Assembly: GCA_022826865.1 (NCBI GenBank)
Contig: JAJDUC010000024.1
Location: 1 to 41,273 of the forward strand
DNA: 41,273 nucleotides
DNA from: Anaerolineae bacterium
Lineage (GTDB): Bacteria > Chloroflexota > Anaerolineae > Aggregatilineales > Phototrophicaceae
Reading direction: 5' to 3'
Positions 31,888 through 40,354 of the stretch are shown in pieces (within the stretch, counting starts at the first letter, position 1; each line of letters opens with the position of its first letter). The notes under the pieces are model-generated. The model worked only from the letters and a program-made list of their open reading frames with translations, was not told the DNA's origin and made no database searches. The translations under genes were made by a program, and so were the position numbers.

Positions 31888-34437
31888 ATGTTAGTGCCTG
31901 TCTCATGGCTGAGAGATTTTGTTGAGATCGACATACCGGTCGAGCTGCTTGCGGATCGGCTTACCGTCGCCGGGTTGGAAGTGGCGCATATGAAATATAT
32001 CGGCCTGCCTCAAGAGACGGCGCCGGGCGTACATATGCCCAAATCCGACCATTTGGTTTGGGACCGCGCCAAGCTGCTGCTGGGGCGCATCGTTGAAGTC
32101 CGGGCGCATCCCAATGCCGACCGGCTTGTGCTGGCCCTGGTCGACTATGGCGAAGCTGAATTGGAACAGTGCGTCACGGGCGCGACGAATTTATTTCGCT
32201 ATAAAGACCGGGGCGAGCTCGATCCGCCTATCTGGAGTCCATTTGCGATGGAAGGGGCGACGGTCTGGGACGGCCAGAGCGACAGCCCCAAGCGCATGAC
32301 GCTGAAAGGCCGGGAATTGCGCGGGATTTACAACAAGAGCATGGTCTGTTCGGAGAAAGAGCTGGGCATCGCCGATGAACACGAGGGTGTCATCGTCATG
32401 GAAGACGACGCCAGTTTTGTTGCCGGCATGTCCCTGGCCGATGTGCTGGGCGATGTCGTTTTGGATATCGAATTCACGCCGAATCTGGCGCGCTGCTTGA
32501 GCATGATCGGCGTCGCGCGGGAAGTCGCAGCGATCCTCGGCGTCAAGATGAATTATCCCGATTTCGATTTTCAGGCGGTGGGAGCGCCGATTGAAGGACA
32601 GGTCGACATAGACATTCGCGAGCCGGCATTGAATCCGCGCTTCACGTTGACGCTCCTGCGCGATACTGAAGTTCGGCCGTCGCCCTTCTGGATGCAGCAT
32701 CGGCTCAAGCTGATCGGCCAACGACCGCGCAACAACATAGTCGATGTGACGAATTACCTAACATTTGAATTGGGGCAACCCACCCATGCTTTCGATTATG
32801 ACAAGCTGGTGGCGCGCGCCGGCGGCGCGCCGACGATCATCACGCGCTTGCCCGAAGCGGGCGAAGAACTGGAAACGCTGGATGCTGTCCGGCGGGAATT
32901 GGGAGAAGAGACGATTCTGGTGGCGGATAGCGCCGGCGCCTTAAGCCTGGGCGGCGTCATCGGCGGCGGCGACACCGAAATCAGCGAGGCCACGGTCAAT
33001 GTGCTGCTGGAAGCGGCGGCCTGGGACAATATCAGCATTCGCAAGACGATCAAGGAACAGCGTGTGCACACCGAAGCCTCGGCCCGCTTCAGCCGCGGCG
33101 TCCATCCATCGCAGGCGATCCTGGGCAGCATGCGCGGCATTGAATTGATGCGGCAGCTTGGCGGGGGCAGGATTGCGCAAGGCGTGATTGATGTTTATCC
33201 CGGGCGGCCGGATGCGGTCACAGTCGATTTGCCGATCGAGCGGGTGAATCGACTGCTGGGCATGGATGTCAGTTTGGAGCAGGCAGCCGACGTACTGCGG
33301 CGGCTGGAGTTCGCCGTCGAAGTCGCGGATGATGTGATCCGGGCGACGGCGCCCGATCACCGTCTTGATATCAGCGCCGACCCGGTCGTCGGCCAATCCG
33401 ACTTGCTGGAAGAGATTGCGCGCATCATCGGCTACGACCGGATACCCGACACGATCATGGCGGATGAGATGCCGCCGCAGTGGGAAAACACCGCCGTTCT
33501 TCTTGAGGAGCGCATCCGCGACGCCCTCGTCGGGCAGGGCTTGGCGGAGGTTATAAACTATCGCTTCACCAGCCGCGAGCGGGAGGCGCTGCTGACGCCG
33601 GCGGGCTTGCCGCCTTCGCTAGCGGAGGCCGAATATGTGGAGATCGCCAATCCAGCGGCCAGCGATCGAAATGTCCTGCGCCATTCCTTGATGATCAATA
33701 TGCTGGAAAATGCGGTCAACAATGCGCGCTATCAAGCGACGCAGGAGCTCTTTGAGCTGGGCAAGGTTTATCTGCAGCGCGATGATTTGCTGCCGGAGGA
33801 ACCTTTGCAGCTTGGAATTCTGTTGGCCGGGGCCCGGTCCCAACCGTCTTGGCTAAGCGATGGATCTTCTGAAGAGATGGACTTTTTCGATTTAAAGGGC
33901 GTGATCGAAAGCCTGCTGCATGCCTTGCATATCGAGGATTTCAGCTTTGAGCGCGGAACGCATTCCAGCTTTCATCCCGGGCGCTCGGCCGATCTGCTGC
34001 TGCGCGGCGAGCGCATCGGCAGCTTCGGCGAAATTCACCCGCAGGTGGCGAGCCGCTTCAAGCTGCGGGAAGCGAAAGTGGTCTACGGCGAGATCGCTGT
34101 TGCGCCCTTGATCAGCCAACATCAGCGCCTGCACAACATCACAGCGCTGCCGACCGCGCCGGCCATACTTGAGGACATAGCGCTCGTCCTCAACGCCAAC
34201 ATCGCGGCAAGCGAGGTTGAAGCGGTAATCCGACAAGCCGGCGGACGCCTCTTGAGAGATGTGACGCTCTTTGATGTTTACACCGGGGATCCCGTACCGC
34301 CCGGCAAAAAGAGCCTCGCTTATTCACTGACCTATCAGGACGAGCAGCGAACGCTGACTGACAAGAACGCAGCCAGGATTCGCAGGAAGATCATCGGCGC
34401 GGTTCGGCATCGGCTTAACGCGGAATTGCGATCCTGA
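31888..34437 (+). CDS. pheT: Phenylalanyl-tRNA synthetase beta subunit
   Basis: An 849-residue protein of normal PheT length. The start MLVPVSWLRDFVEIDIP is typical. Domains in order: a tRNA-binding OB-fold (~55-160, GRIVEVRAHPNADRLVLALVD), B3/B4 editing region (~220-400, with RNNIVDVTNYLTFELGQPTHAFD), B5 (~410-490), the synthetase-like core (NPAASDRNVLRHSL) and the C-terminal ferredoxin-like anticodon-binding domain (~755-849, DVTLFDVYTGDPVPPGKKSLAYSLTYQ). GAGAGGA precedes the ATG. It follows pheS after 144 bases without a clear terminator, so both should depend on the T-box. Confidence 0.97.
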   Translation: MLVPVSWLRDFVEIDIPVELLADRLTVAGLEVAHMKYIGLPQETAPGVHMPKSDHLVWDRAKLLLGRIVEVRAHPNADRLVLALVDYGEAELEQCVTGATNLFRYKDRGELDPPIWSPFAMEGATVWDGQSDSPKRMTLKGRELRGIYNKSMVCSEKELGIADEHEGVIVMEDDASFVAGMSLADVLGDVVLDIEFTPNLARCLSMIGVAREVAAILGVKMNYPDFDFQAVGAPIEGQVDIDIREPALNPRFTLTLLRDTEVRPSPFWMQHRLKLIGQRPRNNIVDVTNYLTFELGQPTHAFDYDKLVARAGGAPTIITRLPEAGEELETLDAVRRELGEETILVADSAGALSLGGVIGGGDTEISEATVNVLLEAAAWDNISIRKTIKEQRVHTEASARFSRGVHPSQAILGSMRGIELMRQLGGGRIAQGVIDVYPGRPDAVTVDLPIERVNRLLGMDVSLEQAADVLRRLEFAVEVADDVIRATAPDHRLDISADPVVGQSDLLEEIARIIGYDRIPDTIMADEMPPQWENTAVLLEERIRDALVGQGLAEVINYRFTSREREALLTPAGLPPSLAEAEYVEIANPAASDRNVLRHSLMINMLENAVNNARYQATQELFELGKVYLQRDDLLPEEPLQLGILLAGARSQPSWLSDGSSEEMDFFDLKGVIESLLHALHIEDFSFERGTHSSFHPGRSADLLLRGERIGSFGEIHPQVASRFKLREAKVVYGEIAVAPLISQHQRLHNITALPTAPAILEDIALVLNANIAASEVEAVIRQAGGRLLRDVTLFDVYTGDPVPPGKKSLAYSLTYQDEQRTLTDKNAARIRRKIIGAVRHRLNAELRS

Positions 34438-34454
34438 GATCAATCGAACAGAAC

Positions 34455-35471
34455 CTAGTAACCCTTGGCGCGATCAAGTTGGTTGAGCAAGGGCCGGTTT
34501 TCCAGATAGCGGCGCAGATTCTCTTTGAAGACGCGCGCCGCTTTTTCATGGTAGTCGCGCGTGAAACCCGATATGTGTGGCGTGATGATGACATTGTCAA
34601 GGTTCCATAGCGGGCTCACGCTGGGCAGCGGTTCTTCTTCAAAGACGTCGAGGGCAGCGCCGGCGATCGAGCCGGAAGACAGAGCGGTGATCAGCGCCTT
34701 CTCATCGACGATCGCCCCGCGGGAGACGTTGATCAAAACAGCGCTTTCTTTCATGGCTTCCAGGACGTCTTCGTCGATCATATGCTCGGATGAAGCGGTC
34801 CGCGGGACCGTCACCACCAGATAGTCGCAGTCCCGGGCCATTACCGATACCGTTTCGGCGGGATATATGCGATCGGGGATGTCGCCTTCGGGGTCGCCAG
34901 TGCCGGGCGAGACATAGGCATCCACTTCGGCCGCGGTTTCCAGGTCGCGCTTGGATGCGAGCACGGTCATGCCCATGGCCGCGCAGAGGCGCGCCAATTC
35001 GCGCCCGATGCTGCCGTAGCCGACGATGCCGACGGTCTTCCTGTCCATATCCACAGGCGCAAGAATCTCCGTCGCGTTCGCCGGCCATTCCGCTTTGCTC
35101 TGAAGATCGATGGCCTGGCGCATTCCGTAATTGAACATGAGCATCATCATCAAACAATAGTGCGCCATATTGGTCGCGTGAATGCCACTGGCCGAAGTAA
35201 CAATGATGTCTTCCGCCTGCACAATGGGATTGCCAAGCGCCTGGTTCATGCCGGAGAAATTCATCTGTATCCAGCGTAGTTTCGGCGCTTGCTCCGGTTC
35301 CGGATAATAGCCGGTTGTATACAGGACTTCGGTTCGGGCGATGACTTCGGAGGACACAACGGGAAAGTGCCGCTCAATTTGCAGACGAGGCGAAATCTCC
35401 CGCAGATCATCCAGGATCTCATCGGAAAAGTCGATTGCGACCGTGACAACGATGCGTTCCGCTTCAGACAT
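34455..35471 (-). CDS. D-2-hydroxyacid dehydrogenase family protein
   Basis: A 338-residue NAD(P)-dependent dehydrogenase. The nucleotide site is VGIVGYGSIGRELARL near residue 150. The catalytic triad is present: Arg in INVSRGAIVDE, Glu in DVFEEEPLP, and His in ITPHISG. The family interconverts 2-keto acids and D-2-hydroxy acids, for example glyoxylate/glycolate or hydroxypyruvate/glycerate; the substrate cannot be read. A stretch at ~190-205 (SPGTGDPEGDIPDRIYP) is longer than in compact members. It converges on pheT with 17 bases between stops and is divergent from fabI. Confidence 0.88.
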   Translation of the reverse strand: MSEAERIVVTVAIDFSDEILDDLREISPRLQIERHFPVVSSEVIARTEVLYTTGYYPEPEQAPKLRWIQMNFSGMNQALGNPIVQAEDIIVTSASGIHATNMAHYCLMMMLMFNYGMRQAIDLQSKAEWPANATEILAPVDMDRKTVGIVGYGSIGRELARLCAAMGMTVLASKRDLETAAEVDAYVSPGTGDPEGDIPDRIYPAETVSVMARDCDYLVVTVPRTASSEHMIDEDVLEAMKESAVLINVSRGAIVDEKALITALSSGSIAGAALDVFEEEPLPSVSPLWNLDNVIITPHISGFTRDYHEKAARVFKENLRRYLENRPLLNQLDRAKGY

Positions 35472-35648
35472 GCGTGGACTCCGCCAAGAGATGCCGTTGG
35501 CATGAGGTTAGCAGTTCTGCGGGCAGCGGTCAATGATCTGACGGCGCCGCGCCTGTGCTGGACAGGCCTCGGTCTGGTAGGCTAAGATTCGGCTAGATCA
35601 GCGCCCGTGACGCTTTGCGGGTCCGCCGCAGGCAAAGGAGATGACGGA

Positions 35649-36467
35649 ATGGGCTTATTGGATGGCAAAATCGCGCTGATATTCGGCGTCGCCAACAAGA
35701 ACTCGATTGGATGGGGGATCACGCGCGCCCTGCGCCGAGAAGGCGCCACCATTGTCTTGAGCTATGCCATGGACCGCCTCGAGCGCCGCGTGCGGCCGCT
35801 GGGCGAATCGGTGGGCTGTGAGTTGATGCTGCAGGCCGATGTCAGCAAGGCCGCGGAAATGGATGCGGTTTTCAGCGCGGTGGCGGAGAAATACGGCAAG
35901 CTTGATGTCTTGGTTCATTCGGTGGCATTCGCCGAGCGCGATGCGCTTGGCGGGCGCTTCGTTGATGTCTCGCGCGAGGCGATGCTCAGCGCCATAGATG
36001 TGAGCGCGATCAGCCTGATAGAGCTGGCGCGGCGGGCCGAAGCGCTGATGCCAGACGGCGGCAGCATCATGAGCTTGACCTACAACGCATCGCGGCAGGT
36101 CATTCCGAATTACAACGCGATGGCGATCGCCAAGGCGGCGCTGGAAGCGATAACGATGTATTTGGCGGCGGACCTGGGACGAAACAAGATTCGCGTCAAC
36201 GCAATCAGCGCCGGCGCCATCAAAACCCTTTCCGCCGGGGGGATTCAAGGTTTCCGCGATCTGCTGAAGTATGCCGAAGCGACATCGCCGATGAAAGAAC
36301 TGGTCAGCCAGGACGATGTCGGCGACCTGGCCTTGTTTCTGGCGTCTGACCTGTCGCGGCGCATAACTGGCGAGGTCATCTATGTCGATGCCGGCCACAG
36401 CATCATGGGGTATACGGATGTGGAAGCCCTCATCGACCAGGTCAAGCCGGGCGCGGGCCTGTCATAA
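35649..36467 (+). CDS. fabI: Enoyl-[acyl-carrier-protein] reductase [NADH] FabI
   Basis: A 272-residue SDR-fold enzyme with the FabI hallmarks. The cofactor region is FGVANKNSIGWGI instead of the SDR TGxxxGxG. VHSVAFA is in place. The active site is LTYNASRQVIPNYNAMAIAKAALEA, giving the wide Tyr-x6-Lys spacing of FabI. The end VDAGHSIMGY is typical. It reduces enoyl-ACP in the last step of each fatty-acid elongation round and is the triclosan target family. ATG 35649 has AGGAG about 9 bases upstream; an earlier in-frame start at 35607 lacks support. No other fab gene is nearby. Confidence 0.93.
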   Translation: MGLLDGKIALIFGVANKNSIGWGITRALRREGATIVLSYAMDRLERRVRPLGESVGCELMLQADVSKAAEMDAVFSAVAEKYGKLDVLVHSVAFAERDALGGRFVDVSREAMLSAIDVSAISLIELARRAEALMPDGGSIMSLTYNASRQVIPNYNAMAIAKAALEAITMYLAADLGRNKIRVNAISAGAIKTLSAGGIQGFRDLLKYAEATSPMKELVSQDDVGDLALFLASDLSRRITGEVIYVDAGHSIMGYTDVEALIDQVKPGAGLS

Positions 36468-36532
36468 CTAGGCGAAAGGAAGTAAACGCAAGCAAGTCGC
36501 GCACAACCTGATTCGCAGTTATTAGCAACAGT

Positions 36533-36655
36533 GGGCGAGCCACCGGGTCGCGTAGGTCGCGTAGGTCGCGTAGACACTGACCGCCGACACTGACCGCCGC
36601 TCGCCCGTACACACAGTCTCCCCTTATGCGGTAGGGGCGACTCGCTGAGTCGCCC
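36533..36655. repeat. Rearranged GTAGGGGCG repeat with tandem repeats in its loop
   Basis: GGGCGAGC (36533-36540) can pair with GCTCGCCC (36599-36606), but the loop is filled with a tandem array. GGTCGCGTA is repeated three times (36546-36572), followed by GACACTGACCGCC twice (36573-36598). A second intact arm, GTAGGGGCGACTC (from 36631) with GAGTCGCCC (to 36655), lies downstream in the same orientation. No gene was seen in the 293 bases between fabI and the next gene apart from this repeat. Confidence 0.7.
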
Positions 36656-36760
36656 GAAAGTACGCCGCGAAAACGATGCGCTTGTTTTCATTTACTTGCT
36701 GGCGTTTACTGAGTTCGAGCCCGCATATCCGCCATACAGGACGGGTTTGGAGGTAAGGCA

Positions 36761-37831
36761 ATGTTGCGCTTGACGGGCATGATCTGCCTCACATGCGCGC
36801 TTGCTTTCAGCGCTATCTCCGCTTCCCTTGCGCAGGCGCCGACGCCAACTGCGCAGATGGATGCCCGTGCCGGAGCAGTGGCGGACAGCCAAACCGAGAA
36901 AAGTAAGACGATCAGCTTCTGGGTTGGCGCCTACGAGAATTACGCCGATAGCGGCATCGCCTACGGCTGCGACGGATTCCTTTTGCCGGTTGAAACCAAC
37001 ATCGAGCGCAGTGGCGATGCAGCTCTGGACCTGCGCGCGGCGCTGGAGGCTTTGCTCAGCCCGGACTTCCAGCATCCGGAAGCGGAAACCGAAGATTGGT
37101 TGAAGACACTCGGCCTCAGGGTCGCGGACGTTTCCGTCAGAGAGGGCTTTGCGGAGGTCGCGCTGGACGGCGCGCTCACAGGCATCGGCAGCTGTGGCGA
37201 TGCGCTGATGGAAGGCCAGATTCTGCAGACGGTCTTCCAATTTGAAGGCATTGAGCGCGTCAGAGTCAGCGATGGCGTCACTAACCTCTGGGAAATAACC
37301 GATCTGACCGATTGGTACAGCCGAAAGTATCGGAAAAACTATATCTATTCGCGGCCAGACAGCGACGAAAAACCCATCCAGTTTTGGGTCGGCGCTTACG
37401 AAGATAATGAGGGCGAAGGAATCCCATACGTCTGCGACAGTTTCTTGCTGCCAGTGGATACCGATGCGAGACAAAGCGGCCATTTGCACATCGACTTGCG
37501 TCTTGCGCTTGAGGCTTTATTCGACCCGGCGCTCGACCACCCGGAGGCGGAAAGCGAGGATTGGTTGAAGGGGCTAGGGCTCTCGGTTGAGGATATCCGG
37601 CTCTCGGCCGGAGTGGCAAAAGTTACATTGGGCGGCGCCTTGATAGGCATCGGCAGCTGCGGCGACGCCATCATGGAGGGTCAAATCTTGCACACGATTT
37701 TCCAGTTTGATGCGATTGAAGGCGCAAAAGTCAGCGATGGCGAGCGCAACCTGAGGGCAATCATCGACATGAGCGATGCGCTCAGCGATGAAGAGCTTCA
37801 GGATTACACTTATTCCCGGCCGGGCGATTGA
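36761..37831 (+). CDS. Secreted protein with two tandem GerMN-like domains
   Basis: A 356-residue protein with a signal peptide (~1-25, cleaved near SLAQA). Two repeats of about 145 residues follow: ~47-190 and ~205-350. Each begins with a FWVGAYE strand, has a cysteine in the next strand (YGCDGF / YVCDSF), LDLRAALEALL or LDLRLALEALF, a GLRV or GLSV strand, and GALTGIGSCGDALMEGQI or its near copy. The order matches the GerMN (germination/spore-like) domain, which occurs widely outside spore formers; no function is established in such bacteria. The repeats are clearly an internal duplication. GGAGG lies 9 bases before the ATG. Confidence 0.75.
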   Translation: MLRLTGMICLTCALAFSAISASLAQAPTPTAQMDARAGAVADSQTEKSKTISFWVGAYENYADSGIAYGCDGFLLPVETNIERSGDAALDLRAALEALLSPDFQHPEAETEDWLKTLGLRVADVSVREGFAEVALDGALTGIGSCGDALMEGQILQTVFQFEGIERVRVSDGVTNLWEITDLTDWYSRKYRKNYIYSRPDSDEKPIQFWVGAYEDNEGEGIPYVCDSFLLPVDTDARQSGHLHIDLRLALEALFDPALDHPEAESEDWLKGLGLSVEDIRLSAGVAKVTLGGALIGIGSCGDAIMEGQILHTIFQFDAIEGAKVSDGERNLRAIIDMSDALSDEELQDYTYSRPGD

Positions 37832-37833
37832 GC

Positions 37834-39231
37834 TTATTCGAGCGCCGTTGAAAGGACCGCCGCCACTTCGGCATTCTCGGCGGCGGCTTGCTGACCGTCC
37901 TTCTGCTTAATCTGCCTCAGGGCAACCAAGGCAACGAGCAATCCGGCGAGCCCAAAGCAGAATACGACGCCATAGGCGACATGATGTTGGCCGGAGATCA
38001 GCAGTGCCAAATCCCGGACTATGCCGCCGCCGGCAACTCCTGCGCCCCGCGCAAGAGTGACGCAGAGCGTCCAGAAACCAAGAAAGGCGCCGGCGCGCCC
38101 AATCGGGCTCATGTCCATCATCAGGCTGAGCGTGCCGATATTCCAGACGCCTAAGCCGATACCCAAAAGCAGCAGGCCGGGCCGCACGAGCGGGCGGCTT
38201 TCGCCCAAAGAGGACAGGGCAAAGACGATATAGGCAAGGACCAAAACAATGACACCAGCCTGTGACAGGACTTTGTGGGTGAAGAGCGCGTATCGGCGGG
38301 ACAGATACAACACGGCAAAAGACGCGATGATCGCCGTGCCGCCCCAGTAGGCGGAGAAGCGGTTGGTGATGCGCGCTTCCATGCCGAAAACCTGCCCGGC
38401 GAAGGGCTCTAGCACGGTGTCTTGCAAAAACGCGAAGGCCATTGAAAGGACGAGGTAGAACAAGAAGAAGCGCATTGGCCGGCTCTTCCAGACCAGCGCC
38501 AGATCAGCGCGCAGATTGTTGCCCGGCGCTTCCGCGCTCGCGCCGTCAGAGCGTGGGCGCCGCCTCTCCTCCCCCAAGACAGAAAAGAACCAGAGAAGGG
38601 CGAACAAACCGGCGGCGATGATGAAGAGATTCAAGAGCGATTGGGCGCTGAAGGCGATTGCGCCGGCGTCGGCCTCGTGTGGCAGCAGTATGCTGAAGAT
38701 GACACCGCCCACGGCGAAGCCGAGCAGCATAAAGGTCCAGACCAGGCCAACCGCGCGACCGCGCTGATTTTCCGAAGCGCGATCCGAAATAAGGGCGAGG
38801 AAGGTGCTGCCGGAGAGCGCGCCACCCAAACTAAACAGGAGGAAAGAAAAGATCAGCGCGAGCCAAAGGTAGGCCGGCGTTGGATCTGACGCGGCGCGGT
38901 CGGCGCGCAGCACCAATTCCGCAGTGGCGTAGCCGAGCGTCAATGTGCTGATCACCATGAGCGCGCGGCCCAGCCATATCCAGAAAAGGCGCCGATAGCC
39001 GCCGATGGCGTGGGTATCTGAATAGCGCCCGGCAAGTACGCCCAAAGGCGCGAGGAAATAGCGCAATCCCGTCAAGAGGCCGACGAAGGCGGCGCTGAAA
39101 CCGAGATCGGCAACCATAATTCGATTCCAGACCCCAGTCGTCAAGACATCGGCCATGCCCGAACCGAGATGAAACATCGCGATTTTGAGATTGTGCTTGA
39201 GGCTAAGATCGGAGCGATTCGAGTTTTCCAC
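37834..39231 (-). CDS. PucC/BCD-family MFS transporter-like protein
   Basis: A 465-residue protein with about twelve membrane segments in two halves. The N-terminal half carries MFHLGSGMADVLTTGVWNRIMVADLGF, then LRYFLAPLGVLAGRYSDTHAIGGYRRLFWIWLG. The SDTH...GYRR motif after the second helix is a mark of the PucC/LhaA group linked with bacteriochlorophyll and light-harvesting assembly in phototrophs. No other photosynthesis gene is in the window, so a broader transport role is possible. The start is GTG 39231, with AAAAGG about 7 bases upstream. Its promoter has exact consensus boxes. Confidence 0.72.
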   Translation of the reverse strand: MENSNRSDLSLKHNLKIAMFHLGSGMADVLTTGVWNRIMVADLGFSAAFVGLLTGLRYFLAPLGVLAGRYSDTHAIGGYRRLFWIWLGRALMVISTLTLGYATAELVLRADRAASDPTPAYLWLALIFSFLLFSLGGALSGSTFLALISDRASENQRGRAVGLVWTFMLLGFAVGGVIFSILLPHEADAGAIAFSAQSLLNLFIIAAGLFALLWFFSVLGEERRRPRSDGASAEAPGNNLRADLALVWKSRPMRFFLFYLVLSMAFAFLQDTVLEPFAGQVFGMEARITNRFSAYWGGTAIIASFAVLYLSRRYALFTHKVLSQAGVIVLVLAYIVFALSSLGESRPLVRPGLLLLGIGLGVWNIGTLSLMMDMSPIGRAGAFLGFWTLCVTLARGAGVAGGGIVRDLALLISGQHHVAYGVVFCFGLAGLLVALVALRQIKQKDGQQAAAENAEVAAVLSTALE

Positions 39232-39270
39232 TTGTACCTTTTAGTAGATTTTTTTAGATTTAGCCGCCGA

Positions 39271-39298
39271 ATTATACAGGTTGCGCTTAAGCTGTCAA
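39271..39298 (-). promoter_or_regulatory. Consensus sigma70 promoter of the PucC-like gene
   Basis: On the minus strand a perfect TTGACA (39298-39293) and a perfect TATAAT (39276-39271) are separated by 16 bases. Start of transcription is expected near 39264, leaving a leader of about 33 bases before GTG 39231. Confidence 0.8.
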
Positions 39299-39331
39299 GA
39301 CTCCAAATGTAAAAGATTTCACAAACTGTGG

Positions 39332-39337
39332 TACACT
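39332..39337 (+). promoter_or_regulatory. Candidate extended -10 for the universal stress protein gene
   Basis: TGGTACACT contains TACACT (39332-39337) with the TG of an extended -10. No good -35 is visible, as expected for extended -10 promoters. The start codon is 35 bases downstream. Confidence 0.4.
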
Positions 39338-39372
39338 GAAATAAACTGGAATGCGAAAGAAACGAGGATCCG

Positions 39373-39834
39373 ATGTTCCAACACCGACCGTTCAACAAGA
39401 TAGTTGTGCCGACCGATGGCTCTGCCTGGAGTGAGCGGGCGCTTCCTTACGCGGTCGATTTCGCGCGTATTGGCGGCGGCGAGGTCATTCTGCTGCATGT
39501 TTTTACGCCGCCGATGCATGAATTTGTTGATTCCCTGGCGATTGCTGGCGAATATGAATTGGCGAATCGGATTCGCGAAGAGATCAAACAGCATCTGCTG
39601 CAATTGCGCAACGAAGTGCGTGAACAGGGCGTGGAATGCCGCCTGCACATCATTGATGCCGTTGGCGTGGCGCAGCATATCGTGGACTACATTGAAGGCG
39701 AGAAGATTGACCTCGTGGTCATGACGACGCACGGTCACTCGGGATTGGTGCGTCTGGTCTTCGGCAGCGTTGCCAACAAGGTCATGCACGATGTCAATGT
39801 GCCGGTGCTGGTCATCCGACCCGATCTTGAGTGA
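39373..39834 (+). CDS. Universal stress protein (UspA family)
   Basis: A 153-residue single-domain Usp. The start FNKIVVPTDGSAWSERALPYAVDFA is typical. The ATP-binding loop is GHSGLVRLVFGSVANKV, the G-x2-G-x9-G-S pattern of ATP-binding members, and the closing strand is VPVLVIRPD. Proteins of this family are cytoplasmic and usually induced in stasis or stress. GAGG lies upstream of ATG 39373. It is divergent from the PucC-like gene and ends at its own terminator. Confidence 0.93.
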   Translation: MFQHRPFNKIVVPTDGSAWSERALPYAVDFARIGGGEVILLHVFTPPMHEFVDSLAIAGEYELANRIREEIKQHLLQLRNEVREQGVECRLHIIDAVGVAQHIVDYIEGEKIDLVVMTTHGHSGLVRLVFGSVANKVMHDVNVPVLVIRPDLE

Positions 39835-39860
39835 TCTTGCGCTGGCAGACGGAAACAGGG

Positions 39861-39890
39861 GCCGACATTTGTCGGCTCTTTTATGTTTTG
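39861..39890 (+). terminator. Rho-independent terminator after the universal stress protein gene
   Basis: GCCGAC (39861-39866) pairs with GTCGGC (39871-39876) across ATTT, followed by TCTTTTATGTTTT. The T-tract runs into the 3' end of the convergent DUF402 gene at 39881. Confidence 0.8.
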
Positions 39891-40354
39891 AGTTCGTCAA
39901 AGGGGCGAATGCCCTTTAAGACCATAGCCCGGATCTCGGCCACGGCCGCCCAGGCGGCGCTCGCTTCGCGCGCGGGCAGTTGCAGCCGGGCGAAGTCTTC
40001 CTCATCAAGAATCCGCATCCGCCCGTCAGGGTGAACAAAAACATCCAACTCCAAGTCCTCGGCTGAAACTCGGCCGGCGCAGACTATCGGCGGACGGGTA
40101 ATGTTGCAGTACCAGCCTTTGAGCGCGCCGCTGTCGCCGGCGGCAATGCGAAATATATTGTAATAGCGATTGAGATAGAACCATTCGCGAAAGCGATCGC
40201 CCCGACGCAATTGCATGAAACCCAGGTCCCGGTCAGCCAAGGCGAAACTTGCGTCAATGCAGACATAGTCTTCATTGCGCTCAACCAAGACGCCGCTATA
40301 CGAGAGTTTTTCCCGGCCGAAGGCGTCGCATTTGATCACGCAGAAATCCGGCAT
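39881..40354 (-). CDS. DUF402 family protein
   Basis: A 157-residue protein with the DUF402 pattern: REWFYLNRYYNIFRI, then LKGWYCNITRPP, DLELDVFVHPDGRMRILDEEDF. The conserved Tyr/Arg and the acidic DLxLD..V.PDGR..ILDE run fit the metal-dependent nucleoside-diphosphate phosphatase fold described for some members. The true substrate is unknown here. ATG 40354 overlaps the thiN stop by one base (TGATG), so it is translated with thiN. It ends against the stress-protein terminator. Confidence 0.85.
   Translation of the reverse strand: MPDFCVIKCDAFGREKLSYSGVLVERNEDYVCIDASFALADRDLGFMQLRRGDRFREWFYLNRYYNIFRIAAGDSGALKGWYCNITRPPIVCAGRVSAEDLELDVFVHPDGRMRILDEEDFARLQLPAREASAAWAAVAEIRAMVLKGIRPFDELKT

Noticed and set aside
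36546..36598. Tandem repeats as a possible CRISPR array
   Set aside because: Units are 9 and 13 bases without spacers; CRISPR repeats are longer and separated by unique spacers.
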